From Mesorhizobium sp. STM 4661 (GTDB lineage: Bacteria > Pseudomonadota > Alphaproteobacteria > Rhizobiales > Rhizobiaceae), in the NCBI RefSeq assembly GCF_000359125.1, contig NZ_CAAF010000004.1, forward strand, positions 232,363-296,362: DNA of 64,000 nucleotides, given 5' to 3'. Positions 45,453 through 53,753 of this stretch are shown piece by piece. The position numbers were made by a program, and so were the translations under genes. The notes beneath the pieces were generated by a model, which was given only the letters and a program-made list of their open reading frames with translations, was not told the origin of the DNA and ran no database searches. Position 1 is the first letter of the stretch, and each line of letters begins with the position of its first letter.

Positions 45453-46856
45453 CTAGACCTGGGCTCTGATGTGAGGGGCGCGGCCGTAGAGCGCGACCAT
45501 CGGCAGAATCAGAAGACCGAAAATGAATTGTTGCCATTCGTATTTGAGCCCGATGCCAATCAGGAAGGCGCTCAGGACTTGCAGGACGAGTACCCCGATC
45601 ACGGTGTAGCCATAGCCGCCATATCCGCCCATGAGCGACGTCCCGCCGATCACGACTGCGGCGAGGGTTGTGAAAAGATACTGGTCCCCGACCCCGATGA
45701 AGCCACCCCCGCTCCAACCGAGCAGGAGCGCCCCGGTCAACGCCGCGGAGAAGCCGCTGATGGTGTAGGCGAGTGTCCAGTATTTGAACTCGGAGACGCC
45801 GATCAACTTGGCCGAGCGGCGATTGCCGCCAAGGGCGTAGATGTAGCGGCCGAAGGCGGAATAACGCAGGCCAACGATGACGATGACCGCGATGACAATC
45901 CACAACAGGATCGTTGGCGGGACAGCCAGACCGAAGGTACGACCGTTCATGGCGGCGAGATTTTGCAGCCATTTCGGAACGGTCCCAAAGACGTTGCCGC
46001 CAAAGGATGATCCAATGCTGGTCAGGATCTGGACAAGCCCAGCGATTGCAAATCCCATTCCGAGGGTGAGGATCAACGCCTGGCCTTGCAGGCGGTACGA
46101 CAGAACGCCGTTCAAGAAACCCAGGGCGCCGCCTATGACCAGCACGAACACCACCGCGAGCCAAGGCGGTACGCCAAGACTGATCAGGAACAAAAGCCCA
46201 ATGTTGGACGCGCCGATCACAAACGGGATCGAGAGGTCCAAGCCGCCGAGCAACGCCACCAGCGTTTGCCCGACGCAGGCAATGCCCAGGAACGCTGCAA
46301 ACAGCAGAATTGCCTTGATGTTGGCGGCGGAGAGGAACCCGTTGATCGTAAAGGAGCTGATCACAATCAGCGCCAGCAGCACGATCAGTCCAATAAAGGC
46401 GCTGCGGCCATGGGCGAAACGGTTACCGACCTTAAACGCAAAGACCAGGATCGCTTCCAGCAGCAGGAAGGCGATCAAGTTGCCAAGGGATCTGAAGGAC
46501 GGGACCGTGGCCGTGATCAGCAGATACACGATCAACATCACCGCCATGGTGATGATCAGGACCCGGTTGCCGGCCCAGACGCCACTGCCGCCAGCCGGGG
46601 CTGCAGTGTCGGTTTCAAGGGACGAAGATCGGGACTCGAAGATGACGGCGACGTAGTTGATCAGCCAAAAGAGCACGGCGGCGAGAACGATGGTGTAGAG
46701 GATGACGATCTGGGCGCTGAGCCCCTGCCAAAACCCTAGGCCGAAGCTGATTGCGGCAACCACAAACGTGACGGCGAGGTTAAGCCATACCAGGGCACGC
46801 GATCGCGGAATGAAGAGGCCGCCACTGCGGCCGTTGTCGCCGAAAGTCTGACTCAT
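45453..46856 (-). CDS. ABC transporter permease, ribose/simple-sugar type, with N-terminal extension
   Basis: A 467-residue membrane protein. The BPD_transp_2 core of RbsC/AraH permeases begins near residue 150 (FTINGFLSAANIKAILLFAAFLGIACVGQTLVALLGGLDLS) and has GRYIYALGGNRRSAKLIGVS, the loop that contacts the ATPase, and LTGALLLGWSGGGFIGVGDQYLFTTLAAVVIGGTS. The first about 150 residues are extra, with two or three additional helices and a linker (SSSLETDTAAPAGGSG). Typical RbsC is about 320 residues. It overlaps the next upstream permease gene by 4 bp; together they form the membrane part of the importer. Confidence 0.88.
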   Translation of the reverse strand: MSQTFGDNGRSGGLFIPRSRALVWLNLAVTFVVAAISFGLGFWQGLSAQIVILYTIVLAAVLFWLINYVAVIFESRSSSLETDTAAPAGGSGVWAGNRVLIITMAVMLIVYLLITATVPSFRSLGNLIAFLLLEAILVFAFKVGNRFAHGRSAFIGLIVLLALIVISSFTINGFLSAANIKAILLFAAFLGIACVGQTLVALLGGLDLSIPFVIGASNIGLLFLISLGVPPWLAVVFVLVIGGALGFLNGVLSYRLQGQALILTLGMGFAIAGLVQILTSIGSSFGGNVFGTVPKWLQNLAAMNGRTFGLAVPPTILLWIVIAVIVIVGLRYSAFGRYIYALGGNRRSAKLIGVSEFKYWTLAYTISGFSAALTGALLLGWSGGGFIGVGDQYLFTTLAAVVIGGTSLMGGYGGYGYTVIGVLVLQVLSAFLIGIGLKYEWQQFIFGLLILPMVALYGRAPHIRAQV

Positions 46857-48232
46857 GGCCCGATCCCCAAAGATTGTCCTGTCACCAGAATTCCAGCCGC
46901 GTGGCTTTGCTCGCCGACGACCAGGAACAGAAGCAGGATGAGTGCCGAGACGAAAACATAGATGAAGGCGCCGAGGCGCACGGAAGCCGCTTCAGCCACG
47001 ATTACGCGGACCGTGAACGTCAGCAAGGCCAAGATGACGGCGAAGCCGAAGACGATCTTTTGCAGCGGCGTGAGAGCGGGCAGAGCCGGCCCGCTTCCCG
47101 ACTGTACGGACAGCAGCAGATAGCGAGTCATCACGTCCGGATTGGACTTGAAGGCCTCGCCGGCGACGGCCGCCACGCCATAGGTATCGCGGGTGCTGAC
47201 GTACAGCATAATCCCGAGGACCACGCAGCCCAGGACCACGAAGGCCGCAAAGGGTGAAATGAAGTGGAGGTATCGCCCGATGATGGGGACCAGCAGGGTC
47301 AGCAGGAGTGACAGAACGAGGATCAGCCCGTAGAAAAGCTGCGTCACAAAGGCTTGCGTGGATCCGAAATTAAACGTGGCAAGAACATAGCCGATAAGAA
47401 AGAGGTTGAGCGCGCCTAGCAGCCCGCCTGCCACGCCACCGCGTCCACCGGACAGGCTGACCCCGCCCAGCACCAGGGCGGTCACCGCCGTCAGCGTCAT
47501 AGTGGTGCCCTGTGTCGGATCTCCGGACGAGATCAGCGCGGTGTAGCAGATCGCGCCCAAGCCAACGAAGAGACCGGCGATGATGTGGGCCCCGATCCGC
47601 ACCACATTGATGCGGACGCCGCTGGTGTAGGCCGCACGCTCATCGTAGCCCATCAGACGCAAGTTCGCGTAGAAAGAGGTCGTGGTGAACAGCAGCCAGG
47701 CCGCGACAGCCAGAAGCACGATCAGCAAGATCGGTGAAAAGATCGTGTTGCCGAGGCCCCAGGACGACATCCAGTCCGGTGCGGTGCCGCCTGGTCTTGG
47801 GAGGATGACGAGGTTGATGCCGGTCAGGGCCAGAAAGCCACTGAGCGCCACAATGATCGGCTGAACGCGCACGAAAATGATGATGAGGGCGAAAAAGAGT
47901 TGATAGAGAACGCCAATCCCCAGGGCGACCAGAATGACGCCAAAGGGACCCGTCACTATGCCAAGGCCGTTGAGCTTGACGATCGTGACGTTGATGAAGG
48001 CGAGCAATGGTCCCACCGCAAGGTCGACTGTCCCACGTCCCGCCACAGCCAGAGCCATGAGTGAGAATGTCGCCAAAATCAGGGGCGCCGACACGATGAT
48101 CGCGCTACCGAACCCCGACAAGGACACTAGGTTCGGCCCCCTGATGACCGCGGTGCTCAAAAGCAGCGCGATCAGCAGGATCGGGACCAACAGGTAGGTG
48201 TTCTGAGAACCCCTGGACTGGGACATCAACAT
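46853..48232 (-). CDS. ABC transporter permease, ribose/simple-sugar type, with C-terminal extension
   Basis: A 459-residue permease. The RbsC-like core occupies about 1-330: LATFSLMALAVAGRGTVDLAVGPLLAFINV, RLMGYDERAAYTSGVRIN and TALVLGGVSLSGGRGGVAGGLLGALNL. The C-terminal about 130 residues add a loop (STRDTYGVAAVAGEAFKSNP) and two or three more helices. The extension is on the opposite end from that of its partner permease, an unusual pairing. Its start is 24 bp downstream of the alpha/beta hydrolase stop. Confidence 0.87.
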   Translation of the reverse strand: MLMSQSRGSQNTYLLVPILLIALLLSTAVIRGPNLVSLSGFGSAIIVSAPLILATFSLMALAVAGRGTVDLAVGPLLAFINVTIVKLNGLGIVTGPFGVILVALGIGVLYQLFFALIIIFVRVQPIIVALSGFLALTGINLVILPRPGGTAPDWMSSWGLGNTIFSPILLIVLLAVAAWLLFTTTSFYANLRLMGYDERAAYTSGVRINVVRIGAHIIAGLFVGLGAICYTALISSGDPTQGTTMTLTAVTALVLGGVSLSGGRGGVAGGLLGALNLFLIGYVLATFNFGSTQAFVTQLFYGLILVLSLLLTLLVPIIGRYLHFISPFAAFVVLGCVVLGIMLYVSTRDTYGVAAVAGEAFKSNPDVMTRYLLLSVQSGSGPALPALTPLQKIVFGFAVILALLTFTVRVIVAEAASVRLGAFIYVFVSALILLLFLVVGEQSHAAGILVTGQSLGIGP

Positions 48233-48255
48233 TTGTCTTTCGTTGCTAGCGCAAC

Positions 48256-49212
48256 CTAGAACTCGATGACCTTCCGGCCTTCACTGGGCCGCTCGCTGCG
48301 AGCGGTCGACCGGCTTTCGGAAATGCTCCGTCCGGAAAGGGCGTTGCTGCCCTGGCCGCGCCGTTCGGGATCCGCACCAAGGATTTTCTTCAGCACCGGG
48401 GTGATGACCTCCTTGAATTTTGCCGGGTCTTCCGAAGTCGGGAAGTGGCCACCGCCAAAGATGATGCATTCCGAATTTTTGACTTTTTCGGCCGTGCGCT
48501 GGGTCATTTCCGGCGTGCAGGCGAAGTCATACTCACCGGTAAGGAAGTAGATCGGCACCTTTCCCGAAATCTTCTGGCATTGATCCCGGAAGTCAGAATC
48601 GACGCTGTAAAAGTACAGGTCGCCCTTGAAGATGCCGGGGCCGCCCTGCGCGTAGTACCACCACGTTTCCCACCGATAGTCGTCCGGCGAAAGCGGTGCC
48701 ATGAGGCCGAACACCGAAGTCGCAACCACTTCGCCACCGTGGATGTGAGGATGATGCAGCGCATCGATCCACCATCCTGGGGAATAGTCGCAGGCCTCAA
48801 GAGCGATAAAGGCCGAAAACTCGCTTTCATAGCGCAGTGCCAGCGCCAGGCAGATGTTGCCGCCCATCGACTGGCCCATGAGGACCGGCTTGCGCAGGTC
48901 AAGAGCCCTGCAGAATGCGACGATAAACTCACAATAGAACTTGGTGGTGAGCTTGTATTCGTCCTCCATCAGATGGAAGTCGGCCGGCGGGATCGATTTG
49001 CCGTGCCAGGGCATATCGAATGCTATGACGCGGAAATTCTGGCTAATATCCGGATCGCACATCTGGTGGCGATACTGGCGACCATCGGTGCCGGCGGTGT
49101 GCAGGCAGACCATCGGAATGCCCTCGCCGTGTTCCTCGTAATAGGTGCGGTACGTCTTGCCTTCGCATTGAACATAGACGTAACGACCAACGATTGGATC
49201 GTGTGTATTCAT
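48256..49212 (-). CDS. Alpha/beta hydrolase
   Basis: A 318-residue protein. The nucleophile elbow is GQSMGG with Ser115, the oxyanion region HTAGTDGRQYR precedes it, and DMPWHGKS is the strand-4 motif. The catalytic acid is probably the Asp in GEYDFACTPEM and the His in GGGHFP. The C-terminal about 40 residues are low-complexity and basic. It is encoded between the SCP2-like gene and the permeases, so it may act on the transported molecule, such as hydrolysing an ester. No signal peptide is present, so it is cytoplasmic. Confidence 0.85.
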   Translation of the reverse strand: MNTHDPIVGRYVYVQCEGKTYRTYYEEHGEGIPMVCLHTAGTDGRQYRHQMCDPDISQNFRVIAFDMPWHGKSIPPADFHLMEDEYKLTTKFYCEFIVAFCRALDLRKPVLMGQSMGGNICLALALRYESEFSAFIALEACDYSPGWWIDALHHPHIHGGEVVATSVFGLMAPLSPDDYRWETWWYYAQGGPGIFKGDLYFYSVDSDFRDQCQKISGKVPIYFLTGEYDFACTPEMTQRTAEKVKNSECIIFGGGHFPTSEDPAKFKEVITPVLKKILGADPERRGQGSNALSGRSISESRSTARSERPSEGRKVIEF

Positions 49213-49233
49213 GACAACTCTCCTGCGCTGCCG

Positions 49234-49638
49234 TTAAACTTGTCGCATCAGCGAGAGCATACGCGTCAGCGCCCGCAGATTCTGCCAGAAGGGCAGCGAA
49301 TTGCCCTCAATGATCAGCTGTTTGTGCAGCGGATGCGCCATCGCCCAGATGTCGTTGAACATCGGCGGTGGGATTTCCTGGGCAAACTTCGACCAGGCGC
49401 TGCTCGGCGCCTTGAGCCAGAATTCCACTCCCATGTCGTTCGGAGTGAGGCCCTGCGCAATCTTCTGGATCTTGCCGCCTCTAACGTCCACCAGATACTC
49501 GGTGTCATCAAAGCCGAGGACAAACTTGCTTGTAAAAAAGCGCCCGACCACCGGCAAAATGCGGTCATCGTTGACCTTCCTTGCCCATCGCTCGATCCAC
49601 TCCAGATCAAAGCTGCTCCTGCTTCCGTATCTACTCAT
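49234..49638 (-). CDS. SCP2-like (sterol-carrier-fold) small protein
   Basis: A 134-residue soluble protein. The order of strands and helices (KFVLGFDDTEYLVDVRGGKIQKIAQG, EFWLKAPSSAWSKFAQ, HPLHKQLIIEGN, NLRALTRMLSLM) fits the SCP2 sterol-carrier fold, which binds hydrophobic ligands such as lipids and fatty acids. Sequence identity to known members is low as far as I can judge, so the call is tentative. It is 21 bp upstream of the alpha/beta hydrolase gene and sits in an operon with other lipid-linked proteins (PEBP domain, flotillin). Confidence 0.62.
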   Translation of the reverse strand: MSRYGSRSSFDLEWIERWARKVNDDRILPVVGRFFTSKFVLGFDDTEYLVDVRGGKIQKIAQGLTPNDMGVEFWLKAPSSAWSKFAQEIPPPMFNDIWAMAHPLHKQLIIEGNSLPFWQNLRALTRMLSLMRQV

Positions 49639-49673
49639 ATGATCCTCCTGATTGGGGAATTCCGGACCCGTTC

Positions 49674-51851
49674 CTAACCGGGCAATGACTTCTTTGCGGG
49701 TCCGTAGACTGCCACAAACGACGCTGCATCAATGGCCACCGGCATGACTGCAGCCGCGAATGCTCCAAGATCGGCGTCGGCTGGCAACTCGACCTTGTCC
49801 GCCTTGAGCGCATAGAGGGTGAAAAAGTACCGGTGAGCACGGTCCGGTGGCCAAGGACCGCCATATCCCTTGCCGAACCCTGGGATCTTGAATGTCACGA
49901 AGTCGCTGTTGAACTCGGCGGCGCCGTGCGGCAACCGCAAGCTGCCGCTGGCGCCTTCTGGGAGCTCGCGGACCTCAACCGGAATGTTCGCCACCAGCCA
50001 GTGCGCAAATGCGCGGGGGAAATTAAATGCTGCCGGCAGATCAGGATCGGTAACAGCCAAGGCAAAGCTGCGCGTGCCTTCCGGTGGCCCTGACCAAACG
50101 AGTCTCGGCGAAAGCCGGTTGTCCTCGGCGAACCGGGCCGGGATGACGCTACCCGGCGCGATGTCAGGACAACTCAGCACAAAAGATGGTGTTGCCGCCA
50201 TATGGTTCACCTCCTGGTTCAGCAGCGTCACAGACCTCGGCACCGGCCTGCCCTGCTCAAGTCTGGGGTTGTGACTCTCGGCCACAGTCACCGGGATGCC
50301 TGAGCCATTCTCGTTGGCGGCTTCGCCGGGCAAGCGTGCCGTCGCGCGGCGGCCGAACATGGCGTTGAGGATTGCATGGCCATCGAAGGGCGGCTCGAAA
50401 TCCGCCGATACTGCGCCATTGCGAAAAACGTGAACCCGTGTGCACAGGTTCAGAAATTCCTCCAGTTCGCTAGACAAGAAGACCACGGCATTGCCGCGCG
50501 CAGCGAATTCCTTGAGGTTGCGGTAGAGATCGAGCTTGGCCCCGACGTCGATGCCGCGGGCAGGATCGTTGAGCACCAGAACCACCGGCTTTTCCGCGAA
50601 GGCCCTGGCAATCAATACCTTCTGCTGGTTACCGCCAGACAGCGACGTGATCAGGTTCTGGGGGCTCCCCATCTTGACGGCCAGTTTGCTGGATTCCCAC
50701 TCAAACACCGGCGTCAGCTTGGTGCGGTTAATGAAGTTGAGCACCCCGCCCGACCGGAATTCGCGATAGACCGGAAGCAGCAGGTTCTCGTAAATGCTCA
50801 GATTGGCAAAGATGCCCTCTTTCTTGCGATCGCCGCTGACGTAACTGATTTTGTTGCGTCGCGCCGATGCGAGATCCGTGACCTCGCTGGCCTTGCCGTC
50901 ATTGACCACCACCAACCGACCGGCGATCGGAGACTGGATGCCGGCGATGCATCTTACGAAATCCGCCTGCCCCTGCCCGTCCAACCCGGTGATCCCGACA
51001 ACCTCGCCAGGATACACGGTGAAATTGACGGGGGCAGCGTCTGACCAAACCCGAAAGTCGGTCGCGCGGAGGACCGGCCGATCGCCGAGCCGCGTCGGCA
51101 ACGGCTGATCACGACTTGTGCCGCTGCGCTCGGCACCGGCAATCAGCTCAAGAATCCTCGCTTCGGTAATCTCTTCCTTCGCCAGCCTGCCGACATCCAC
51201 GCCGTCACGCAAAACCGTCGCGCGGTCTGCGATACGCACCAGCTCGGCGATGCGGTGGGTGACGATCAGGATGCTTGCCCCCCGTTGCTTGAGCTGCCGC
51301 ATCTTGCGGAACAGCCTTTCCGTGGAATCGAAGTCGAGCGCGGCCGAAGACTCATCAAGAATCAGGACCCTGGGATCCGTTAGAAGAGCCCTGGCGATTG
51401 TCACCCATTGTTTGACACTCAGGGGGAGTTCACCCACCAACCCGGAGAGATCGATGTCAAAGCCGAGGAGTTCGCGCATCAGAGCGGATGCCTTGGCTTC
51501 TTTTTCTTCTCGGTTCATTGACGAGCCCAAAAGGCCGTCAGCGCCCAGGTAGAGGTTGTCCAGCACTGAGCACTCATCCGCGACGAGCACCTCCTGAAAA
51601 ACGTTTGAAATGCCCAGCTGCCGCGCCTCGTGCGGGGACGTTGCCGACTTTCCGAGGATCGACACCTGGCCACTGTCCGGTATCAGTACGCCGGAGATGA
51701 CCTTCGCCAGCGTACTCTTGCCCGAGCCGTTGCCGCCAATGATCGCATGAACCTCCCCCGCGTAGGCCGTCAGGTTGCACCCGCCGAGCGCCACAGTCGG
51801 CCCGAAGGACTTCCTGACCGATGAGAGTTCAACCGTGGGGTACGACATCAT
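49674..51851 (-). CDS. Sugar-type ABC ATPase fused in frame to a PEBP (YbhB/YbcL) domain
   Basis: About 725 residues from the ATG at 51851. The first part is an RbsA-type double ATPase: Walker A GGNGSGKST, LPLSVKQWVTIARAL, LILDESSAALD, then a degenerate second domain with GLDGQGQADF, LSGGNQQKVLIARAF and LVLNDPARGID. The last about 175 residues are a PEBP/Raf-kinase-inhibitor-like domain (SCPDIAPGSVIPARFAEDN, AVTDPDLPAAFNFPRAFAHWL, GYGGPWPPDRAHRYFFTLYAL). An ATG at 50201 begins the PEBP part and has AGGAGG five bases upstream, so it may also be made separately. Such a fusion is unusual. Confidence 0.82.
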   Translation of the reverse strand: MMSYPTVELSSVRKSFGPTVALGGCNLTAYAGEVHAIIGGNGSGKSTLAKVISGVLIPDSGQVSILGKSATSPHEARQLGISNVFQEVLVADECSVLDNLYLGADGLLGSSMNREEKEAKASALMRELLGFDIDLSGLVGELPLSVKQWVTIARALLTDPRVLILDESSAALDFDSTERLFRKMRQLKQRGASILIVTHRIAELVRIADRATVLRDGVDVGRLAKEEITEARILELIAGAERSGTSRDQPLPTRLGDRPVLRATDFRVWSDAAPVNFTVYPGEVVGITGLDGQGQADFVRCIAGIQSPIAGRLVVVNDGKASEVTDLASARRNKISYVSGDRKKEGIFANLSIYENLLLPVYREFRSGGVLNFINRTKLTPVFEWESSKLAVKMGSPQNLITSLSGGNQQKVLIARAFAEKPVVLVLNDPARGIDVGAKLDLYRNLKEFAARGNAVVFLSSELEEFLNLCTRVHVFRNGAVSADFEPPFDGHAILNAMFGRRATARLPGEAANENGSGIPVTVAESHNPRLEQGRPVPRSVTLLNQEVNHMAATPSFVLSCPDIAPGSVIPARFAEDNRLSPRLVWSGPPEGTRSFALAVTDPDLPAAFNFPRAFAHWLVANIPVEVRELPEGASGSLRLPHGAAEFNSDFVTFKIPGFGKGYGGPWPPDRAHRYFFTLYALKADKVELPADADLGAFAAAVMPVAIDAASFVAVYGPAKKSLPG

Positions 51852-51903
51852 AGGTCCGGTTGGCCGACGCTGGTCGGCTAGACTTGCATGGAATGAAGGA
51901 AAT

Positions 51904-51931
51904 GCCACCCCGTCAACATCGGCGGGGTGGC
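51904..51931 (-). promoter_or_regulatory. Intercistronic hairpin between binding-protein and ATPase genes
   Basis: A perfect 9-bp stem GCCACCCCG / CGGGGTGGC with a 10-base loop sits 14 bp after the binding-protein stop and 52 bp before the ATPase start. Such stem-loops commonly stabilise the message of the binding protein and lower expression of downstream transporter genes. No U-tract follows, so it is not a strong terminator. Confidence 0.5.
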
Positions 51932-51945
51932 CAGACGTGCCTTAG

Positions 51946-53124
51946 TCAGTTCGCTTTGAAGGCCTCGGGATCGGCCGGACGCAGGAAGAATTGGTCCAGG
52001 TAATCCTTGCCTGCCCAGTTCTCGACACCGACGTTGTACCAGCCGTCCGAATCTTCGCTACAATCGGCCGGGACGGCCTTCTCAAGCTGGTCGTAGGACA
52101 TGGTCTGCGGCTTGGTCAGGATCGACTGGACCTTGGGTCCCTGACCCTCGAGCGTGCGCATCATGACGTTCCAGCCGAACTCAAAGTCGTCGCCCGGAGG
52201 CCAGGCATGGATCGCCTGTGAGACGAAATCCTTGTTGTTGCGCCAGTAGCACAGCGCACCGATTTCGCCGCCGATCGAGAACGGGACCATATCGCGGCCG
52301 CTTTGCTGCAGCGCGCGCAAGGCGCCCAGTTCAGACGCCGACTGGATGATGATGCCGTTCAGATCGCCCGGATTGGTGGCCAGCCACTTCTGGATTTCGG
52401 ACTGGGCAACCTGATCGGTCCACATGCCGGCAACCTGACCCACGACTTTGATGTCGGGATACTTTGCCAGAGCCTTCAGAACGCCGACGTTCTGCGAGTC
52501 GGAAGCCGACGCGCCCGGAATGCCTTCGACCACCAGGACATTGCCCTTGCCGTTGATCTGCTTGGCCATCCATTCGCCGAGCATGCTGCCGCCGACGACG
52601 AAGTTCGCCGAGGTGTTCACCGCATAAGGCGAGGTGAGATAGCCAACGGCAGAAAATACCGGAACGTCGCGCTGGTGGGCATATTCGACAGTCTGGTTCA
52701 GTGACGTCGGGTTCGAGCAGCAGACGATGATCGCGTCGACGCCCTGGTCCACCAACTGCCGCATCTGCTGGATTTGCGTGGAGTCGTTCAGGTTCGACTG
52801 GGTGATGATCACGTCCTTGACCAGTCCGAGCTTCTTCCATTTCGGAATAATCTCTTCCTGGAGCCGCTTCATCACGTCGGCGCGCCACGTGTTACCAGCA
52901 TAGGAGCTGGCGTAGCCGATCGTCCACGGCGGACCCTTCTTCGGCTTCCAATCGCGATAGGCACTCTCCGCGAGCGGCTGCATCGGATCCATCATGTCTT
53001 TGTTATAAAGTTCGTCCTGGATGTTCTTGGGTAGCTCATCCACGCCGCCGGCAAATGCGGGGCTGAAGCTGGCGATCGTTGCGACAACGGCAAGCGATCG
53101 CAACATGGTTGCGAATGTCGTCAA
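51946..53124 (-). CDS. Periplasmic binding protein of the ribose-type ABC importer
   Basis: About 392 residues from a TTG at 53124, chosen because GGGAGG lies five bases upstream and the following residues give a signal peptide (MLRSLAVVATIASFSPAFAG). The mature part is a periplasmic type-I sugar-binding fold: WTIGYASSYAGNTWRADVMKRL, DAIIVCCSNPTSLN, VPVFSAVGYLTSPYAVNT, GKGNVLVVEGIPGASASDSQ and DLNGIIIQSASELGALRAL. It has features of ribose/autoinducer-2-type binding proteins but the ligand is unknown. It is the first gene of the transport operon that runs through the opsin and flotillin genes. Confidence 0.88.
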   Translation of the reverse strand: MTTFATMLRSLAVVATIASFSPAFAGGVDELPKNIQDELYNKDMMDPMQPLAESAYRDWKPKKGPPWTIGYASSYAGNTWRADVMKRLQEEIIPKWKKLGLVKDVIITQSNLNDSTQIQQMRQLVDQGVDAIIVCCSNPTSLNQTVEYAHQRDVPVFSAVGYLTSPYAVNTSANFVVGGSMLGEWMAKQINGKGNVLVVEGIPGASASDSQNVGVLKALAKYPDIKVVGQVAGMWTDQVAQSEIQKWLATNPGDLNGIIIQSASELGALRALQQSGRDMVPFSIGGEIGALCYWRNNKDFVSQAIHAWPPGDDFEFGWNVMMRTLEGQGPKVQSILTKPQTMSYDQLEKAVPADCSEDSDGWYNVGVENWAGKDYLDQFFLRPADPEAFKAN

Positions 53125-53163
53125 TTTTTCCTCCCTTAGTGCCGGGCGTTGAGCCGTGGGCAC

Positions 53164-53753
53164 GCTGAGTTCAGTGGAACCCGGGGAGGACTATCGGGCA
53201 ATCGGGACTTTGGAGGTAATACATTTTTCAAATGCGCTCTATACGCTTTCGCTATGGCGGGACGCCAGATAGTCCCTCCCGTTTACGTAGTCGAAGCCGG
53301 CATACCGCCCCTCGTCGATCATTGTTGCATCATCTCGGACCTGTCGTCGTATCCTGTGCGCGGTTTGCCCTAGTTTGCAGCTGAATTGGCAAGTGTCCTA
53401 AAGGACCTTATTCAGCGCTAGAACGCACGTGGGGTGGCTCCGACCGACGAGCCACATCGTTCGATCACGAGCACCTCTTCCGCCATAGCTACAGATTATC
53501 GCGTGTACCCTCCGCCGGGCGCAGGGAACTGGTCCGTCAACCGAGTTCCGCAGCCGGGTTCCGCAGCCGAGTTCCTGGCCTATACTCAGTCCAAACCCGA
53601 AGAGCCTGCGCTCGCTCCTTCTGACTGTCATCGTGGGTGGCGCACCCGCGAACTTCCACAGGATCGACGGCAAGGTCCGCTTTCAGGCACCACCAATATG
53701 TACTTCTATGACCGACTTAAGGCGCAAACAGACGTTTCGGTAGGGAGGGCTAA
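53164..53753. other. Intergenic region upstream of the transport operon
   Basis: No convincing gene is seen in this 590 bp. At about 53543-53575 a short imperfect tandem repeat based on GTTCCGCAGCC occurs two to three times. The stretch presumably holds the promoter of the minus-strand operon and the 3' end region of the integrase gene. Confidence 0.4.
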
